Assembly (NCBI GenBank): GCA_947573485.1
Contig: CANPGB010000018.1
Coordinates: forward strand, 1-62,952
Length of the DNA: 62,952 nt
Source: an uncultured Porphyromonadaceae bacterium
Lineage (GTDB): Bacteria > Bacteroidota > Bacteroidia > Bacteroidales > Muribaculaceae
Reading direction: 5' to 3'
Shown: positions 26,705-35,543 of the stretch, piece by piece
Numbering within the stretch: position 1 is the stretch's first letter
How the letters are laid out: each line of letters starts with the position of its first letter
The notes under the pieces: generated by a model
Told to the model about the DNA's origin: nothing
Databases searched by the model: none
Seen by the model: the letters and a program-made list of their open reading frames with translations, nothing else
Made by a program: the position numbers and the translations under genes

Positions 26705-29283
26705 TTTCGCAAGGATATTGAAAGCAACAACTCCCTCCCTCGTAGACGCCGTTGCGACTCAAAGGACGAAAGCTCACTGTAGGTGGTGTAATTATAGGAA
26801 CGTTGATTGAGGATATTATCAATAGTTGCCGAGAGCTCGATGCGTTTGCTTAGCTTATACACAAGCTTAGTGTCGAGCAGGAAGGCGTTTTTATAGGCTC
26901 CGGCCGTAAGTTCGTTGCGGTAATGTTCACCCTTTATGCGCCACTCCCACTTGGGGTGAGGCATAATGTTGATGAGCAGGGTGTTCTCTATGCCACACAG
27001 CCACGAGTTTTTAGAGCTGTCTATGGCCAGGCGGCTGTTCGAGAAATCAAACGAATAATCGAAGCCAAGCCATTGGAGGGGTGTTCCGTTGACTGAGGCG
27101 CCTAAGCTCCACCCCGTGCCCACCGAATTTACGGCATCGGCCTGCGAGATGAGATGCGATTCGTTGCGGCTGAAAGAGCCTTTGACACTCGCGCTGCCAC
27201 GCATGAAATAGAGCGTCTTGCCAATGTTTGTCATAGCCATAAGTCTTTTTCCATCGCTCGCGGCATCGGCGTAAGAGTACACAATGTAGTCGCCGAAGAG
27301 CTGTTGCGCCATGGTATAGGGCAGATGCGACCACGATTGCAATACCATGCCGTTGGCAAACAATCCCCGCCGCGTGTGTTTGTAGGCTATGTTTGCCGAA
27401 ACGCTCTGCGAGGTTGATGTATAGAAATCGTCGACTCCGCGCCTGAAACTGCGGTAATCGGTCATTATGTAACCGGGCTGAATAAGGTTGAGGTTCATGG
27501 GCGAGCGACCGCTGCTGCCTCGGAGGGTGAGAGAGAAACGGTTGTTAGGTTTCCAGTTAACACTCAGCAAGGGCGAGAAATAGAGCTCCGAGCGGTTGGC
27601 GAGAGCCTTGCTGAAGGTATAGTGAGCGAAACTGAGAGGCGCGTTGAGGATGATATTCACACGCTTGACCCAATATTCGAGTTTTGGTGTGGCGTATACC
27701 GTGAAATAATTGGTGCTGACCACGGTTGAGAAACCTTGAATATCGGGAAAGTCGGCCATGCCCGAGAGCTCCGATTTCATAGAGCGCACATAGCCTTTGA
27801 CACCGCCTTCGAGCCCTACGGTCACACCTTTAACCGAGAAAGTGTAAGCGGCGCTCTCGTGAGTATAGAAAGCGTGGTCGCCGATATGCTGCCCGAGTTT
27901 AGAGCCGCCGAGCGACACACTCAATGTCTGCGGAAGCGACTCCCACTCGTTATCGCTGCGGAAGGTTACGAGGTGTTTGCCCTTGAAACGCTTTATCAAC
28001 TTGAAGTCGTTGGCAACATAATAGTCGGGCAGCGAGGCACTCTGCCCGTTGGGCAAGGTGCCGCTCACGTTCAGCCGCATGTCGTCCCAGTCGATATTTG
28101 TGCGGAGCGTATTGTTGATGAACGTTGTCTTTTGGTTTACTTCATATATAAATTTCCCCGAGAGAGAGTGCGAGCGGTCGCGTCCGTCGCGGTTTTCGGT
28201 CACCACGCGGTTACCGCCGTCGAGGAAGTATGTGGTGATATTGGCAGCCTGAGCCACCGCTCGGTTAAAAGTGTAGTCGATTTGGGTCTTCAGCTCGCCG
28301 TTCTTCACTTTCCACAAGCTGTTGGTCGAGGCGAGTGCCGAGCGGTTGAAGAGCGTACGTTTCGCTTTGAGCGAGGGCACACCAGGCAGAGCAAGCTCTA
28401 CGTAGCGGCTAAGACCCGTCTCACGCCGTGAGGCGAAAAAATCGGTGGCGAGCCCCGAGAGATTGTCGCCGGTGTTATTCGATTTCAGAGTAGTAATATT
28501 CTGGAAACCGGGCATTACGGCCATGGCGAAAACCTCGCCGTTCCAAATCGCTCCCTCGGGTTGCCACGCATATCCCGCGCCGGCCTCGCCGTGGAAGGTC
28601 CATGCGGCCTTGGCCTTACCTTTGAGTTTGAGGTTTATGGCAGCTTTATCTGAGAAACTTATGCCGGATAGCACCTGCAGAGGCTGGTGATTCTCCATTA
28701 CCTCCACGGCGCCAACATCGTCGTGGCTTATGCCGTTGGTAGCTATGCCATACTTGCCACCGAGCAGGTCGGAGCCTTCGATATAGAACTTGTTTATATC
28801 CTCGCCCTGATATTTTATGCGGCCGTCGTTACTCACGTCGAGGCCCGGCATGCGTTTGAGCACATCGCCTATACTGCGATCCTGCGCCTGAGCAAAGCCG
28901 CCTACGTTATAGCTTATGGTATCGCCCTGCTCACGTATGCGGTCGGCCTTCACGGCCACTTCTTTAAGTGCTGTGGTAGCAGGCACGAGCACTATTGTCA
29001 GCGGCAGCGACACGCTGTCGAGGCTGAACGTCTGCTTGGCAAAGCCGAGGAGCGATACATTGAGCGTATAACCTTGTATCGACTGCGACTGCAAGGCAAA
29101 AGCGCCATTTGCATCGGTGGAAGTGTATTTTCGTATCTTGCCCTCGGCGTTACGGAGTATTACCGACGCACCGGGCAGAGGTTCGCCGGTACCGCCTTCG
29201 AGGACGGTGCCACCGACAGTAACCTGCGCCTCAAGCACAAGGGCCATACACAAGAATAATATCAAATGGCAAAGACGTTGCAT
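26701..29283 (-). CDS. TonB-dependent receptor with carboxypeptidase-regulatory-like domain
   Basis: The 860-residue product has a signal peptide, a CarboxypepD-reg-like domain (about 22-100, TVGGTVLEGGTGEPLPGAS), a plug domain containing RIREQGDTISYNVGGF and IKYQGEDINKFYIEGSDLL, and a long beta-barrel ending in ISLRK. It belongs to the GLPGLI-associated outer-membrane barrels rather than the SusC group, since it lacks the DEVVVVGYG motif. It should import or export an unknown ligand. It is coupled on both sides: one-base overlap with the GLPGLI gene upstream and 4-nt overlap with the one downstream. Confidence 0.9.
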   Translation of the reverse strand: MQRLCHLILFLCMALVLEAQVTVGGTVLEGGTGEPLPGASVILRNAEGKIRKYTSTDANGAFALQSQSIQGYTLNVSLLGFAKQTFSLDSVSLPLTIVLVPATTALKEVAVKADRIREQGDTISYNVGGFAQAQDRSIGDVLKRMPGLDVSNDGRIKYQGEDINKFYIEGSDLLGGKYGIATNGISHDDVGAVEVMENHQPLQVLSGISFSDKAAINLKLKGKAKAAWTFHGEAGAGYAWQPEGAIWNGEVFAMAVMPGFQNITTLKSNNTGDNLSGLATDFFASRRETGLSRYVELALPGVPSLKAKRTLFNRSALASTNSLWKVKNGELKTQIDYTFNRAVAQAANITTYFLDGGNRVVTENRDGRDRSHSLSGKFIYEVNQKTTFINNTLRTNIDWDDMRLNVSGTLPNGQSASLPDYYVANDFKLIKRFKGKHLVTFRSDNEWESLPQTLSVSLGGSKLGQHIGDHAFYTHESAAYTFSVKGVTVGLEGGVKGYVRSMKSELSGMADFPDIQGFSTVVSTNYFTVYATPKLEYWVKRVNIILNAPLSFAHYTFSKALANRSELYFSPLLSVNWKPNNRFSLTLRGSSGRSPMNLNLIQPGYIMTDYRSFRRGVDDFYTSTSQSVSANIAYKHTRRGLFANGMVLQSWSHLPYTMAQQLFGDYIVYSYADAASDGKRLMAMTNIGKTLYFMRGSASVKGSFSRNESHLISQADAVNSVGTGWSLGASVNGTPLQWLGFDYSFDFSNSRLAIDSSKNSWLCGIENTLLINIMPHPKWEWRIKGEHYRNELTAGAYKNAFLLDTKLVYKLSKRIELSATIDNILNQRSYNYTTYSELSSFESQRRLRGRELLLSISLRK

Positions 29284-30146
29284 CAGTGGTAGTCGGTTTC
29301 GAGAAAATCAACATGCAGGTCGGGAGCGTCGGCCGGTTTTGTACCCTCAACTTCAATTGAAGAGCCGTCGGGGGCATTGCGTATAAAGGTCATCACCTCT
29401 GAGGCTCCGCCGACAAGATAGTTGCGCTGTGCCTGCAGGAGGTCGCGGCGCGACATTTTATCGTATTTCTTTTTCGTATATATAGGCCTAATCTCCATAT
29501 CGCTTGACTCGATACCCGTGGCTATAAAGGCATGCTGACCGCTGCTCTCCTCAGCCTCAAGAATCAGGCCCGGCAGCCCGCAAAGCTTCCAGGGACCGTC
29601 CTGCAGAGGAACCTCGGGCGTAAACCAAGCAGTCCAATGCCGCCCGTGATAATCGGTGCATGCCATTATACAATCGTAGCCCAACACCGTCTTTGAACTG
29701 TCACAAACCTCCCAGTTCATTTCGGCGAGAGGCTCCGTATAGGTGCCGAAATTCATCATGCCCGCAGAATCGTAGACTGTCACAATAGAGTCGGCAGCAG
29801 ATTTGAACACATAGAGGGTTCCGTGGTTCATCGGAATCACACTCTCGTCGCCGGTCTCCATATACTTGCTGACGGCGGCACTCATAATCTGACGGCTTTG
29901 CGCCCGTCCGGCCGGAGTCGAATCAAGAGAATCGTTAAACTCAGTGCGCGGACTATAGAATTTGGAGTACGAGGGCGAAGCGAGCAAAACGAGCTGATAC
30001 TCACTGTCGTAAGCCTTGGCGTCGGTCTTCAGAGATTTATGCGGATAAGAGTAACTCACTTTCACAGCCGCACGGGGGTACTCATTGCGGGCAAGGCAGC
30101 TTGCCGAGACCATGAGGAGTAATGCCAATGCAAGAGCTTTTTTCAT
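29283..30146 (-). CDS. GLPGLI family protein (first copy)
   Basis: The 287-residue exported protein has a signal peptide and probable lipoprotein-like start (MVSASCLA near 15-22). The signature CGLPGLIL sits at about 185-192, preceded by GRHWTAWFTPEVPLQDGPWKL and by paired cysteines in GYDCIMACTDYHG. Its C terminus HVDFLETDYH matches the paralogue's. The ATG at 30146 is used because an in-frame ATG at 30179 falls in the -7 box. It is the first gene of a three-gene operon with the TonB-dependent receptor and a second GLPGLI gene. Confidence 0.9.
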   Translation of the reverse strand: MKKALALALLLMVSASCLARNEYPRAAVKVSYSYPHKSLKTDAKAYDSEYQLVLLASPSYSKFYSPRTEFNDSLDSTPAGRAQSRQIMSAAVSKYMETGDESVIPMNHGTLYVFKSAADSIVTVYDSAGMMNFGTYTEPLAEMNWEVCDSSKTVLGYDCIMACTDYHGRHWTAWFTPEVPLQDGPWKLCGLPGLILEAEESSGQHAFIATGIESSDMEIRPIYTKKKYDKMSRRDLLQAQRNYLVGGASEVMTFIRNAPDGSSIEVEGTKPADAPDLHVDFLETDYH

Positions 30147-30176
30147 AGGTTGTGAGGAATAGACTGTTTGACTGCA

Positions 30177-30184
30177 CAAAAGTA
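30177..30184 (-). promoter_or_regulatory. -7 box of the GLPGLI-receptor operon
   Basis: TACTTTTG on the minus strand, 30 bp before the chosen start. A TTG lies about 18 bp further upstream (30203-30205). Confidence 0.6.
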
Positions 30185-30218
30185 CACATTATTTTCAAAA
30201 TACAATCCGCTCAGAGCA

Positions 30219-30250
30219 TAAAAAAACCTCCGCCGAAAAATGGCGGAGGT
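30219..30250 (-). terminator. Terminator of the efflux permease gene
   Basis: A 9-bp perfect stem (30226-30234 with 30242-30250) followed on the minus strand by at least six T (30220-30225). It lies 22 bp after the permease stop. Confidence 0.88.
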
Positions 30251-30271
30251 CAGATAGTGCTGATATATATT

Positions 30272-31507
30272 TTAAGAGTTTTTGCGGCAATCGAAGCCTG
30301 CGAGACGCACTGCCTCGGCAACCTTGGCAGCGTCGGCCTCGCCGGTTACCACAGCGGTGCCGTCGGCAAGGCTCACGTTCACTTCTTCAACGCCTTCGAG
30401 GGCTGCAATGGCCTTGGTTACAGAGGCCTGGCAGTGAGGGCAGTTCATGCCTTCTATAATATAAGTCTGAGTCATGTTTGTGTTGATATTATGATTATGT
30501 GAATGTTTTCTTGTTACGAAAGCCGAGTAGGCAAGGAGCGCCACAAGGAGTGCGCTGCATGCGGTGGCAAACCAATCGACGCCGTGCACGCAAGCGGCTG
30601 CCGCACTTCCGCCGGGAACAAACCACGAGCGCGGGAGAAGCAGGTCGATGACGAGCCCGAAGGCGATTGCCGTGACAACAACCGAACCCACATACACTGC
30701 CGTAGCGCGGCGCCCCATGGTGCGGTTGAGAATCATTATCGAGGCAAAGTTGGCTGCCGGTCCGGCCATGAGCATCACAAAAGCGATGCCGGGCGAAAGG
30801 CCTTTGAGCATAAGCGAGAGTGCAATGGGTATCGAGCCGGTGGCACATATATACATAGGTATCGCCACAGCAACCACCGCGAGCATGGCAAGCAAAGGAT
30901 AGTTGCTCAGCCCCACGAAAAGTGAGTCGGGCACAAACACGGTGATAAGCGCGGCCACAACAAGACCAATCACGAGCCACTTACCCACCGACGCCACCAT
31001 ATCGACAAGGCCGTAGCGCACCGAGGCCACTACCTTGCCCCAGAAGCTTGCAGGCACGGGCTCATCGTCGGGGACATCTACTTGCCCTTCTTTCTCCTCG
31101 GGGTCGAGCTTGCCCACGGCCATACCTCCGGCCACTGCTCCGGCAAGGGCTGCCACAGGGCGGATTATAGCAAAGGGCAGACCTAAGAGGGAGTATGTAG
31201 CGGCAATGGAATCGACACCTGTCTGAGGAGTGGCGATAAGAAATGATGTAGATGCGGCTTTCGACGCACCCCGGCGGCGCAGCGCCACTGCCGTGGGGAG
31301 CACTCCGCAGGAGCACAGCGGCAGAGGTATACCGAAGAGAGCGGCCTTGACCACGGGCTTGAACCCCGGCCCCGACAAGTGGCGCGTCATGGCCGAGGGG
31401 CGTACGAAGATATGGAGGAATCCGGCAATGAGGAAGCCCAGCAGGATGTAGGGCGACATCTCATTGAGGATATTGAGAAACGAATATGCAAGTTGTTGTA
31501 AATCCAT
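30272..31507 (-). CDS. SO_0444-type Cu/Zn efflux permease with C-terminal HMA domain
   Basis: The 411-residue membrane protein has about ten helices in two repeats, each carrying the permease motifs (PLCSCGVLPTAVALRRRGA and ICATGSIPIALSLMLKG). The middle Glu/Asp-rich cytoplasmic loop (about 135-155) links them. At about 345-411 lies a heavy-metal-associated domain with GMNCPHCQASV. The join contains the sequence HSHNHNINTNMTQT, where an internal ATG would begin a stand-alone CopZ-like chaperone, so the gene looks like a fusion. It likely exports copper or zinc. The start is the ATG at 31507 because the upstream one is in the -7 box. Confidence 0.88.
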   Translation of the reverse strand: MDLQQLAYSFLNILNEMSPYILLGFLIAGFLHIFVRPSAMTRHLSGPGFKPVVKAALFGIPLPLCSCGVLPTAVALRRRGASKAASTSFLIATPQTGVDSIAATYSLLGLPFAIIRPVAALAGAVAGGMAVGKLDPEEKEGQVDVPDDEPVPASFWGKVVASVRYGLVDMVASVGKWLVIGLVVAALITVFVPDSLFVGLSNYPLLAMLAVVAVAIPMYICATGSIPIALSLMLKGLSPGIAFVMLMAGPAANFASIMILNRTMGRRATAVYVGSVVVTAIAFGLVIDLLLPRSWFVPGGSAAAACVHGVDWFATACSALLVALLAYSAFVTRKHSHNHNINTNMTQTYIIEGMNCPHCQASVTKAIAALEGVEEVNVSLADGTAVVTGEADAAKVAEAVRLAGFDCRKNS

Positions 31508-31531
31508 GGTTGCGTTATATTTTTTACACTG

Positions 31532-31539
31532 CAAAATTA
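31532..31539 (-). promoter_or_regulatory. -7 box of the efflux permease gene
   Basis: TAATTTTG on the minus strand, 24 bp upstream of the ATG at 31507. Confidence 0.55.
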
Positions 31540-31581
31540 CTAACAGGCGCCCACGCGCGCATTACACGATTCTGTGGCCCG

Positions 31582-31613
31582 TTTGCACAATTTCGGGAAA
31601 AGCCTTAACTTTG
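31582..31613 (+). promoter_or_regulatory. Promoter of prfB
   Basis: TTTG (31582-31585) and TAACTTTG (31606-31613) with 20 bp between them, 38 bp before the true prfB ATG. Confidence 0.8.
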
Positions 31614-31651
31614 CAAAAAAATCAAGAATAAAACACAACACATAATAAATA

Positions 31652-32768
31652 ATGATTACTCAGGAACAATTAAAAGAGACTTTTGAGCGTATGCTTGCGC
31701 TGAGGAGGTATCTTTGACATCGACGGGAAGAAAATAGCTGTCGAAGAAGAACAACTGCGCACTATGGCCGACGGATTCTGGGAGAATGCCGAGGCGGCTC
31801 AGCGCCAGATGAAAAAAATTAAAGATCTGCAGAAGTGGATTGCCGACTACACCGAGCTCGAAGGTGCTGTCGACGAGCTTAAGCTCGCCCTCGACTTCCT
31901 AAAAGAGGAAATTGTGACCGAAGAGGAGGTTGACGCCGCTTATGCCCACGCTTTCAAGCTCCTTGAAGACCTCGAGTTGCGCAACATGCTCCGCCGCGAG
32001 GAAGATATAATGAGCGCCGTGCTCAAAATTAACTCGGGCGCCGGCGGCACCGAGAGCCAGGACTGGGCCTCGATGCTCATGCGCATGTATATGCGCTGGG
32101 CCGAAGACCACGGCTACAAACTCTCTGTTGCCAACCTTATCGACGGCGACGAGGCCGGCATCAAGAGCTGCACCCTCAACATCGAGGGCGACTTCGCCTA
32201 CGGCTTCCTCAAGAGCGAGAACGGCGTGCACCGCCTTGTGCGCGTTTCGCCTTACAACGCCCAGGGCAAGCGCATGACATCGTTCGCCTCGGTATTCGTC
32301 ACACCCTTGGTCGACGACACTATCGAAATCAAGGTAGAGCCTGCCCTGCTCTCCTGGGATACCTTCCGCTCGGGTGGCGCAGGCGGTCAGAACGTGAACA
32401 AGGTTGAGTCGGGCGTGCGCCTGCGCTACCAGTTCACCGACCCCTACACCGGCGAGAAAGAGGAAATTCTCATTGAGAACACCGAGACCCGCGACCAGCC
32501 CAAGAACAAGGAGAACGCCATGAGACAGCTCCGCTCTATCCTCTATGCCAAGGAGCTCGAGCACCGCATGGCCGAGCAGGCAAAGGTCGAGGCCGGCAAG
32601 AAAAAGATTGAGTGGGGCTCACAGATCCGCTCATATGTATTTGATGACCGCCGCGTGAAAGACCACCGCACCAATTACCAGACCTCCGATGTAGGCGGCG
32701 TAATGGACGGCGACCTCGACGGCTTCATCAAGGCATACCTCATGGAATTTGCAGAGAAAGAAGAATGA
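31652..32768 (+). CDS. prfB: Peptide chain release factor 2, made by programmed +1 frameshift
   Basis: RF2 recognises UGA and UAA and releases the finished protein. The reading frame begins at ATG 31652, runs 21 codons to CTT, meets an in-frame TGA at 31715-31717, and continues in the +1 frame at GAC (31716). The joined product is 371 residues, the full RF2 length. It contains the specificity motif SPY (about 199-201, SPF in E. coli) and the catalytic GGQ (about 244-246). An ATG at 31764 in the second frame is internal and would give a protein lacking the first 37 residues. It overlaps the lipid kinase gene by 4 nt. Confidence 0.96.
31703..31718 (+). promoter_or_regulatory. prfB programmed frameshift site
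   Basis: AGGAGG (31703-31708), then TAT, then CTT TGA C. The SD-like hexamer is three nt from the slippery CTT, the same spacing as in E. coli prfB. When RF2 is scarce the ribosome pauses at TGA and slips +1, so RF2 controls its own synthesis. Confidence 0.93.
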
Positions 32769-33733
32769 AGCATCTGCTGATAGTCAACCCCGCCTCGGGA
32801 GTTGTTGCCAAGCACAAGGTTGTGCCTCACATCTGCCGCAAACTCACTGCGGCAGGGATTGACTATGATGTCGTGTTCACACGTGCTCCCGGCCATGGCT
32901 TCGAGCTCGCACGCGATGCCGCCTCCAATGGCTATGGTGCCGTTATAGCCTGTGGTGGCGACGGCACCGTAAACGAGATAGCCTCGGGGCTTACAGGCTC
33001 GGAAACTATCTTGGGCATTATCCCTACAGGCTCAGGCAACGGCCTGGCGCGCCACGTGGGTATTCCTATCGACATCGACCGCTCCATTAAAATCATAGCA
33101 CAAGGCAACCGTGTGCGGGCCGACTACGGTACCGCAAACGGTCGCCCCTTTTTCTGCACTTTCGGCGTAGGCTTCGACGCCGCCGTAAGCGAGCGATGCG
33201 CCCGCGAGAAACGGCGCGGTATAATGATGTACCTCCGCAACACCATAAACGAGTACATCAAATTCCGCCCCGAGGAATATGTGATTGAAATCAACGGCAC
33301 CGTGCTCACCGAGAGGGCTTTCCTCGTGGTGTGCTGCAATGCCTCGCAGTACGGCAACAACGCCTTCATAGCCCCGCAGGCCTCCATTACCGACGGCGAG
33401 CTCGACATAACCATAGTACATGCCGGGAACCTGCTCACACAGGCAATTGCCGGAGTCGACATCCTCACCGGACTCATACGCAAGAACGCCCTCGTCGACG
33501 TAATGCGGGCGTCCTCAGTTAAAATTCGCCGCGCCAGCGAAGGCTCCGGCCACCTCGACGGCGACGCCGCCCGCATGCCCAAGGAGATTGAGGTGAAATG
33601 CGTGCCGGCAGCCCTCAACCTTTTCGTGCCCACCGACAAGACAAGTTTCAGGCCTATAATAACCCCGACACTGCTCTTCTTCCGCGACCTCGGGCTTGCC
33701 CTGCGCCATTTGTTGCCTATGCACAGGCAATAA
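32765..33733 (+). CDS. Diacylglycerol kinase-like lipid kinase (YegS/BmrU family)
   Basis: The 322-residue protein has the DAGK catalytic domain: IVNPASG at the N terminus, the nucleotide loop CGGDGTVNEIASGL (about 59-72) and the PTGSGNGLARH motif (about 86-97). A second, all-beta domain with HLDGDAARMPKE (about 262-273) completes the fold. It phosphorylates a lipid such as diacylglycerol or sphingosine-like base; Bacteroidales make sphingolipids, so the substrate is open. It overlaps prfB by 4 nt and precedes the T9SS genes by 33 nt, so it may be in one transcript with them. Confidence 0.9.
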   Translation: MKHLLIVNPASGVVAKHKVVPHICRKLTAAGIDYDVVFTRAPGHGFELARDAASNGYGAVIACGGDGTVNEIASGLTGSETILGIIPTGSGNGLARHVGIPIDIDRSIKIIAQGNRVRADYGTANGRPFFCTFGVGFDAAVSERCAREKRRGIMMYLRNTINEYIKFRPEEYVIEINGTVLTERAFLVVCCNASQYGNNAFIAPQASITDGELDITIVHAGNLLTQAIAGVDILTGLIRKNALVDVMRASSVKIRRASEGSGHLDGDAARMPKEIEVKCVPAALNLFVPTDKTSFRPIITPTLLFFRDLGLALRHLLPMHRQ

Positions 33734-33766
33734 ACAAGGGCTAATGCACGTTATAGGAGTGTCTAA

Positions 33767-34498
33767 ATGCAATTGATGAAGAAACTCCCGCTCGTTATCA
33801 CTCTGTTGGCGGCGCTCCTGACAGGAACGTTGCCCTCTGTGGCGCGCACTTTTAACGACAAGATTCAGAACCGCCCCTACGCCGACCTTCGCCCCTGGCA
33901 CTTAGGCTTTTCCATAGGCGCTTATGTCTCCGACCTGCGCTTCACACACAACGGTTTCATTACCGACAACGGTGAGGAGTGGCGCATCGACCAGCCCGGC
34001 TACCAACCCGGTTTCTGCGTCAACGGCCTCTTCGACTGGCGCCTCAACAACTACTTCTCGCTGCGCATAAGTCCGGGCATGTACTTCGGCAGCCGCGACA
34101 TAAGCATGCGCGAACTCAACACGGGCGCCACCGAGCGTCAGAACGTAAAATCAACTTTCGTGGTGCTCCCAGTCGACCTCAAGTTCGCTGCCCAGCGATA
34201 CCGCAACGCACGGCCATACATCGTAGGCGGCATTATGCCGGCCTTCGACGTCACCAAGAAGCGCAGCGACATCTTCCAGCTGAAATCGGCCGACGCATAC
34301 ATCACCGTGGGCTTCGGCTGCGACTTCTACCTGCCGTATTTCAAGCTCAACCCCGAGATTAAATTCTGCTTCGGGCTCGCCGACATGCTCGTGCATGACC
34401 GCCCCGACCTTGTGGACGACCCCGCAAAATATAAATTCACACAATCGGTGTCGAAGGCGACGTCGAAAATGATAGTGCTCACCTTCTATTTCGAATGA
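33767..34498 (+). CDS. porT: Type IX secretion system protein PorT
   Basis: The 243-residue product has a signal peptide (about 5-25) and an eight-stranded outer-membrane barrel pattern. PorT features are PWHLGFSIGAYVSDLRF, LFDWRLNNYFSLRISPGMYF, VVLPVDLKFAAQR, ARPYIVGGI and a final SKMIVLTFYFE. PorT is required for T9SS secretion, with an uncertain step. The ATG at 33767 is preceded by an AGGAG-type site, unusual here; the ATG at 33776 is an alternative. It is followed after 4 nt by porP, making a porT-porP-gldKLMN block. Confidence 0.9.
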   Translation: MQLMKKLPLVITLLAALLTGTLPSVARTFNDKIQNRPYADLRPWHLGFSIGAYVSDLRFTHNGFITDNGEEWRIDQPGYQPGFCVNGLFDWRLNNYFSLRISPGMYFGSRDISMRELNTGATERQNVKSTFVVLPVDLKFAAQRYRNARPYIVGGIMPAFDVTKKRSDIFQLKSADAYITVGFGCDFYLPYFKLNPEIKFCFGLADMLVHDRPDLVDDPAKYKFTQSVSKATSKMIVLTFYFE

Positions 34499-34502
34499 CG
34501 CC

Positions 34503-35492
34503 ATGAAACTGAGAACCGCATTAGCCCTCGCAACCCTCTCGGCGGCGACTCTCGCCACCAATGCGCAGACCGACGCCACCCTGAGCCAGTACTACGAGGT
34601 GCCCTCATACTATAACCCCTCGGCTATAGGCAACACCGACAACATACGCATCCGTGGCGGTGCCCGCCTGCAGTGGCTCGGCATCGACAACGCCCCGCGC
34701 ACCTTTGCCGGCGTGGCCGACATGCCTTTCAAGATTGGCAGCAAGCGCCTTGGCGTCGGCGTCAAGGTTTCGCAGGAAAGTATAGGCCTCTACAAAACCC
34801 TCGACCTCGGCGCCCAGATTGCCTACAAGCTGCGCAAATGGGGCGGTATGTGGAGCGTAGGCCTGCAGATTGGCATGTACGACCAGTCGTTCAAAGGCAC
34901 CGAGGTATATATCCCCGACGACGATAACTACCACGAAAGCACCGACGACGCCATACCTACAACCGACATCCACGGCACGGCACTCGACCTCGGAGCAGGC
35001 CTGTGGTACGAGCACCCGCGCTTCTATGCCGGTCTCTCGTGCACACATCTCACCTCCCCGACCATTACTATGAACGCCGCCGCCAACGAAGGCGGTTCCG
35101 AAACCTCGAGCGACAGAAAATATCAGTTTCAGGCCCGTCGCACACTATATTTTACCGCCGGGTGCAATATTCCTATTAAAAACACGTTATTTGAATTAGT
35201 ACCTTCAATTCTTGTAAGGAGCGATTTCAGCTTTACCACCGGCGAGATTACCGCCCGCGCACGCTACCGCAAGCTATTCAGCTTCGGCATTGGCTACCGC
35301 TACGACGACGCCCTCGTGGCTACCATAGCGGCGGAGTTCAAGAACTTCTTCGTAGGCTACAGCTACGATTACGCGCTGTCGAAGATACACTCGGCATCGT
35401 CGGGCAGCCACGAGATGTTTATCGGCTACAGCCTCAAGCTCGACCTCTCTGACAAGAACCGCCACCGCCACAAGAGCGTGCGCATAATGTAG
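34503..35492 (+). CDS. porP: PorP/SprF-family T9SS outer-membrane protein
   Basis: The 329-residue protein has a signal peptide (ending NAQ) and the PorP/SprF signature LSQYYEVPSYYNPSAIGN followed by repeated outward beta strands (for example MPFKIGSKRLGVGVKVSQ, AQIAYKLRKWG, YAGLSCTHL, FVGYSYDYALSKI). It is an outer-membrane barrel that sits with GldK and GldN above the motor, thought to tie the peptidoglycan-bound ring to the membrane. It lies 51 nt before gldK. Its short C-terminal tail DKNRHRHKSVRIM is basic. Confidence 0.92.
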   Translation: MKLRTALALATLSAATLATNAQTDATLSQYYEVPSYYNPSAIGNTDNIRIRGGARLQWLGIDNAPRTFAGVADMPFKIGSKRLGVGVKVSQESIGLYKTLDLGAQIAYKLRKWGGMWSVGLQIGMYDQSFKGTEVYIPDDDNYHESTDDAIPTTDIHGTALDLGAGLWYEHPRFYAGLSCTHLTSPTITMNAAANEGGSETSSDRKYQFQARRTLYFTAGCNIPIKNTLFELVPSILVRSDFSFTTGEITARARYRKLFSFGIGYRYDDALVATIAAEFKNFFVGYSYDYALSKIHSASSGSHEMFIGYSLKLDLSDKNRHRHKSVRIM

Positions 35493-35543
35493 GCAAGGTG
35501 CTACTTTAATAAACCAACAGCAAATACAACAGCTATACGATAT

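Noticed and set aside
31764-32768. prfB starting at the ATG at 31764
   Set aside because: It would lack the first RF2 helix; the frameshift site and the preceding 21 codons match the family.
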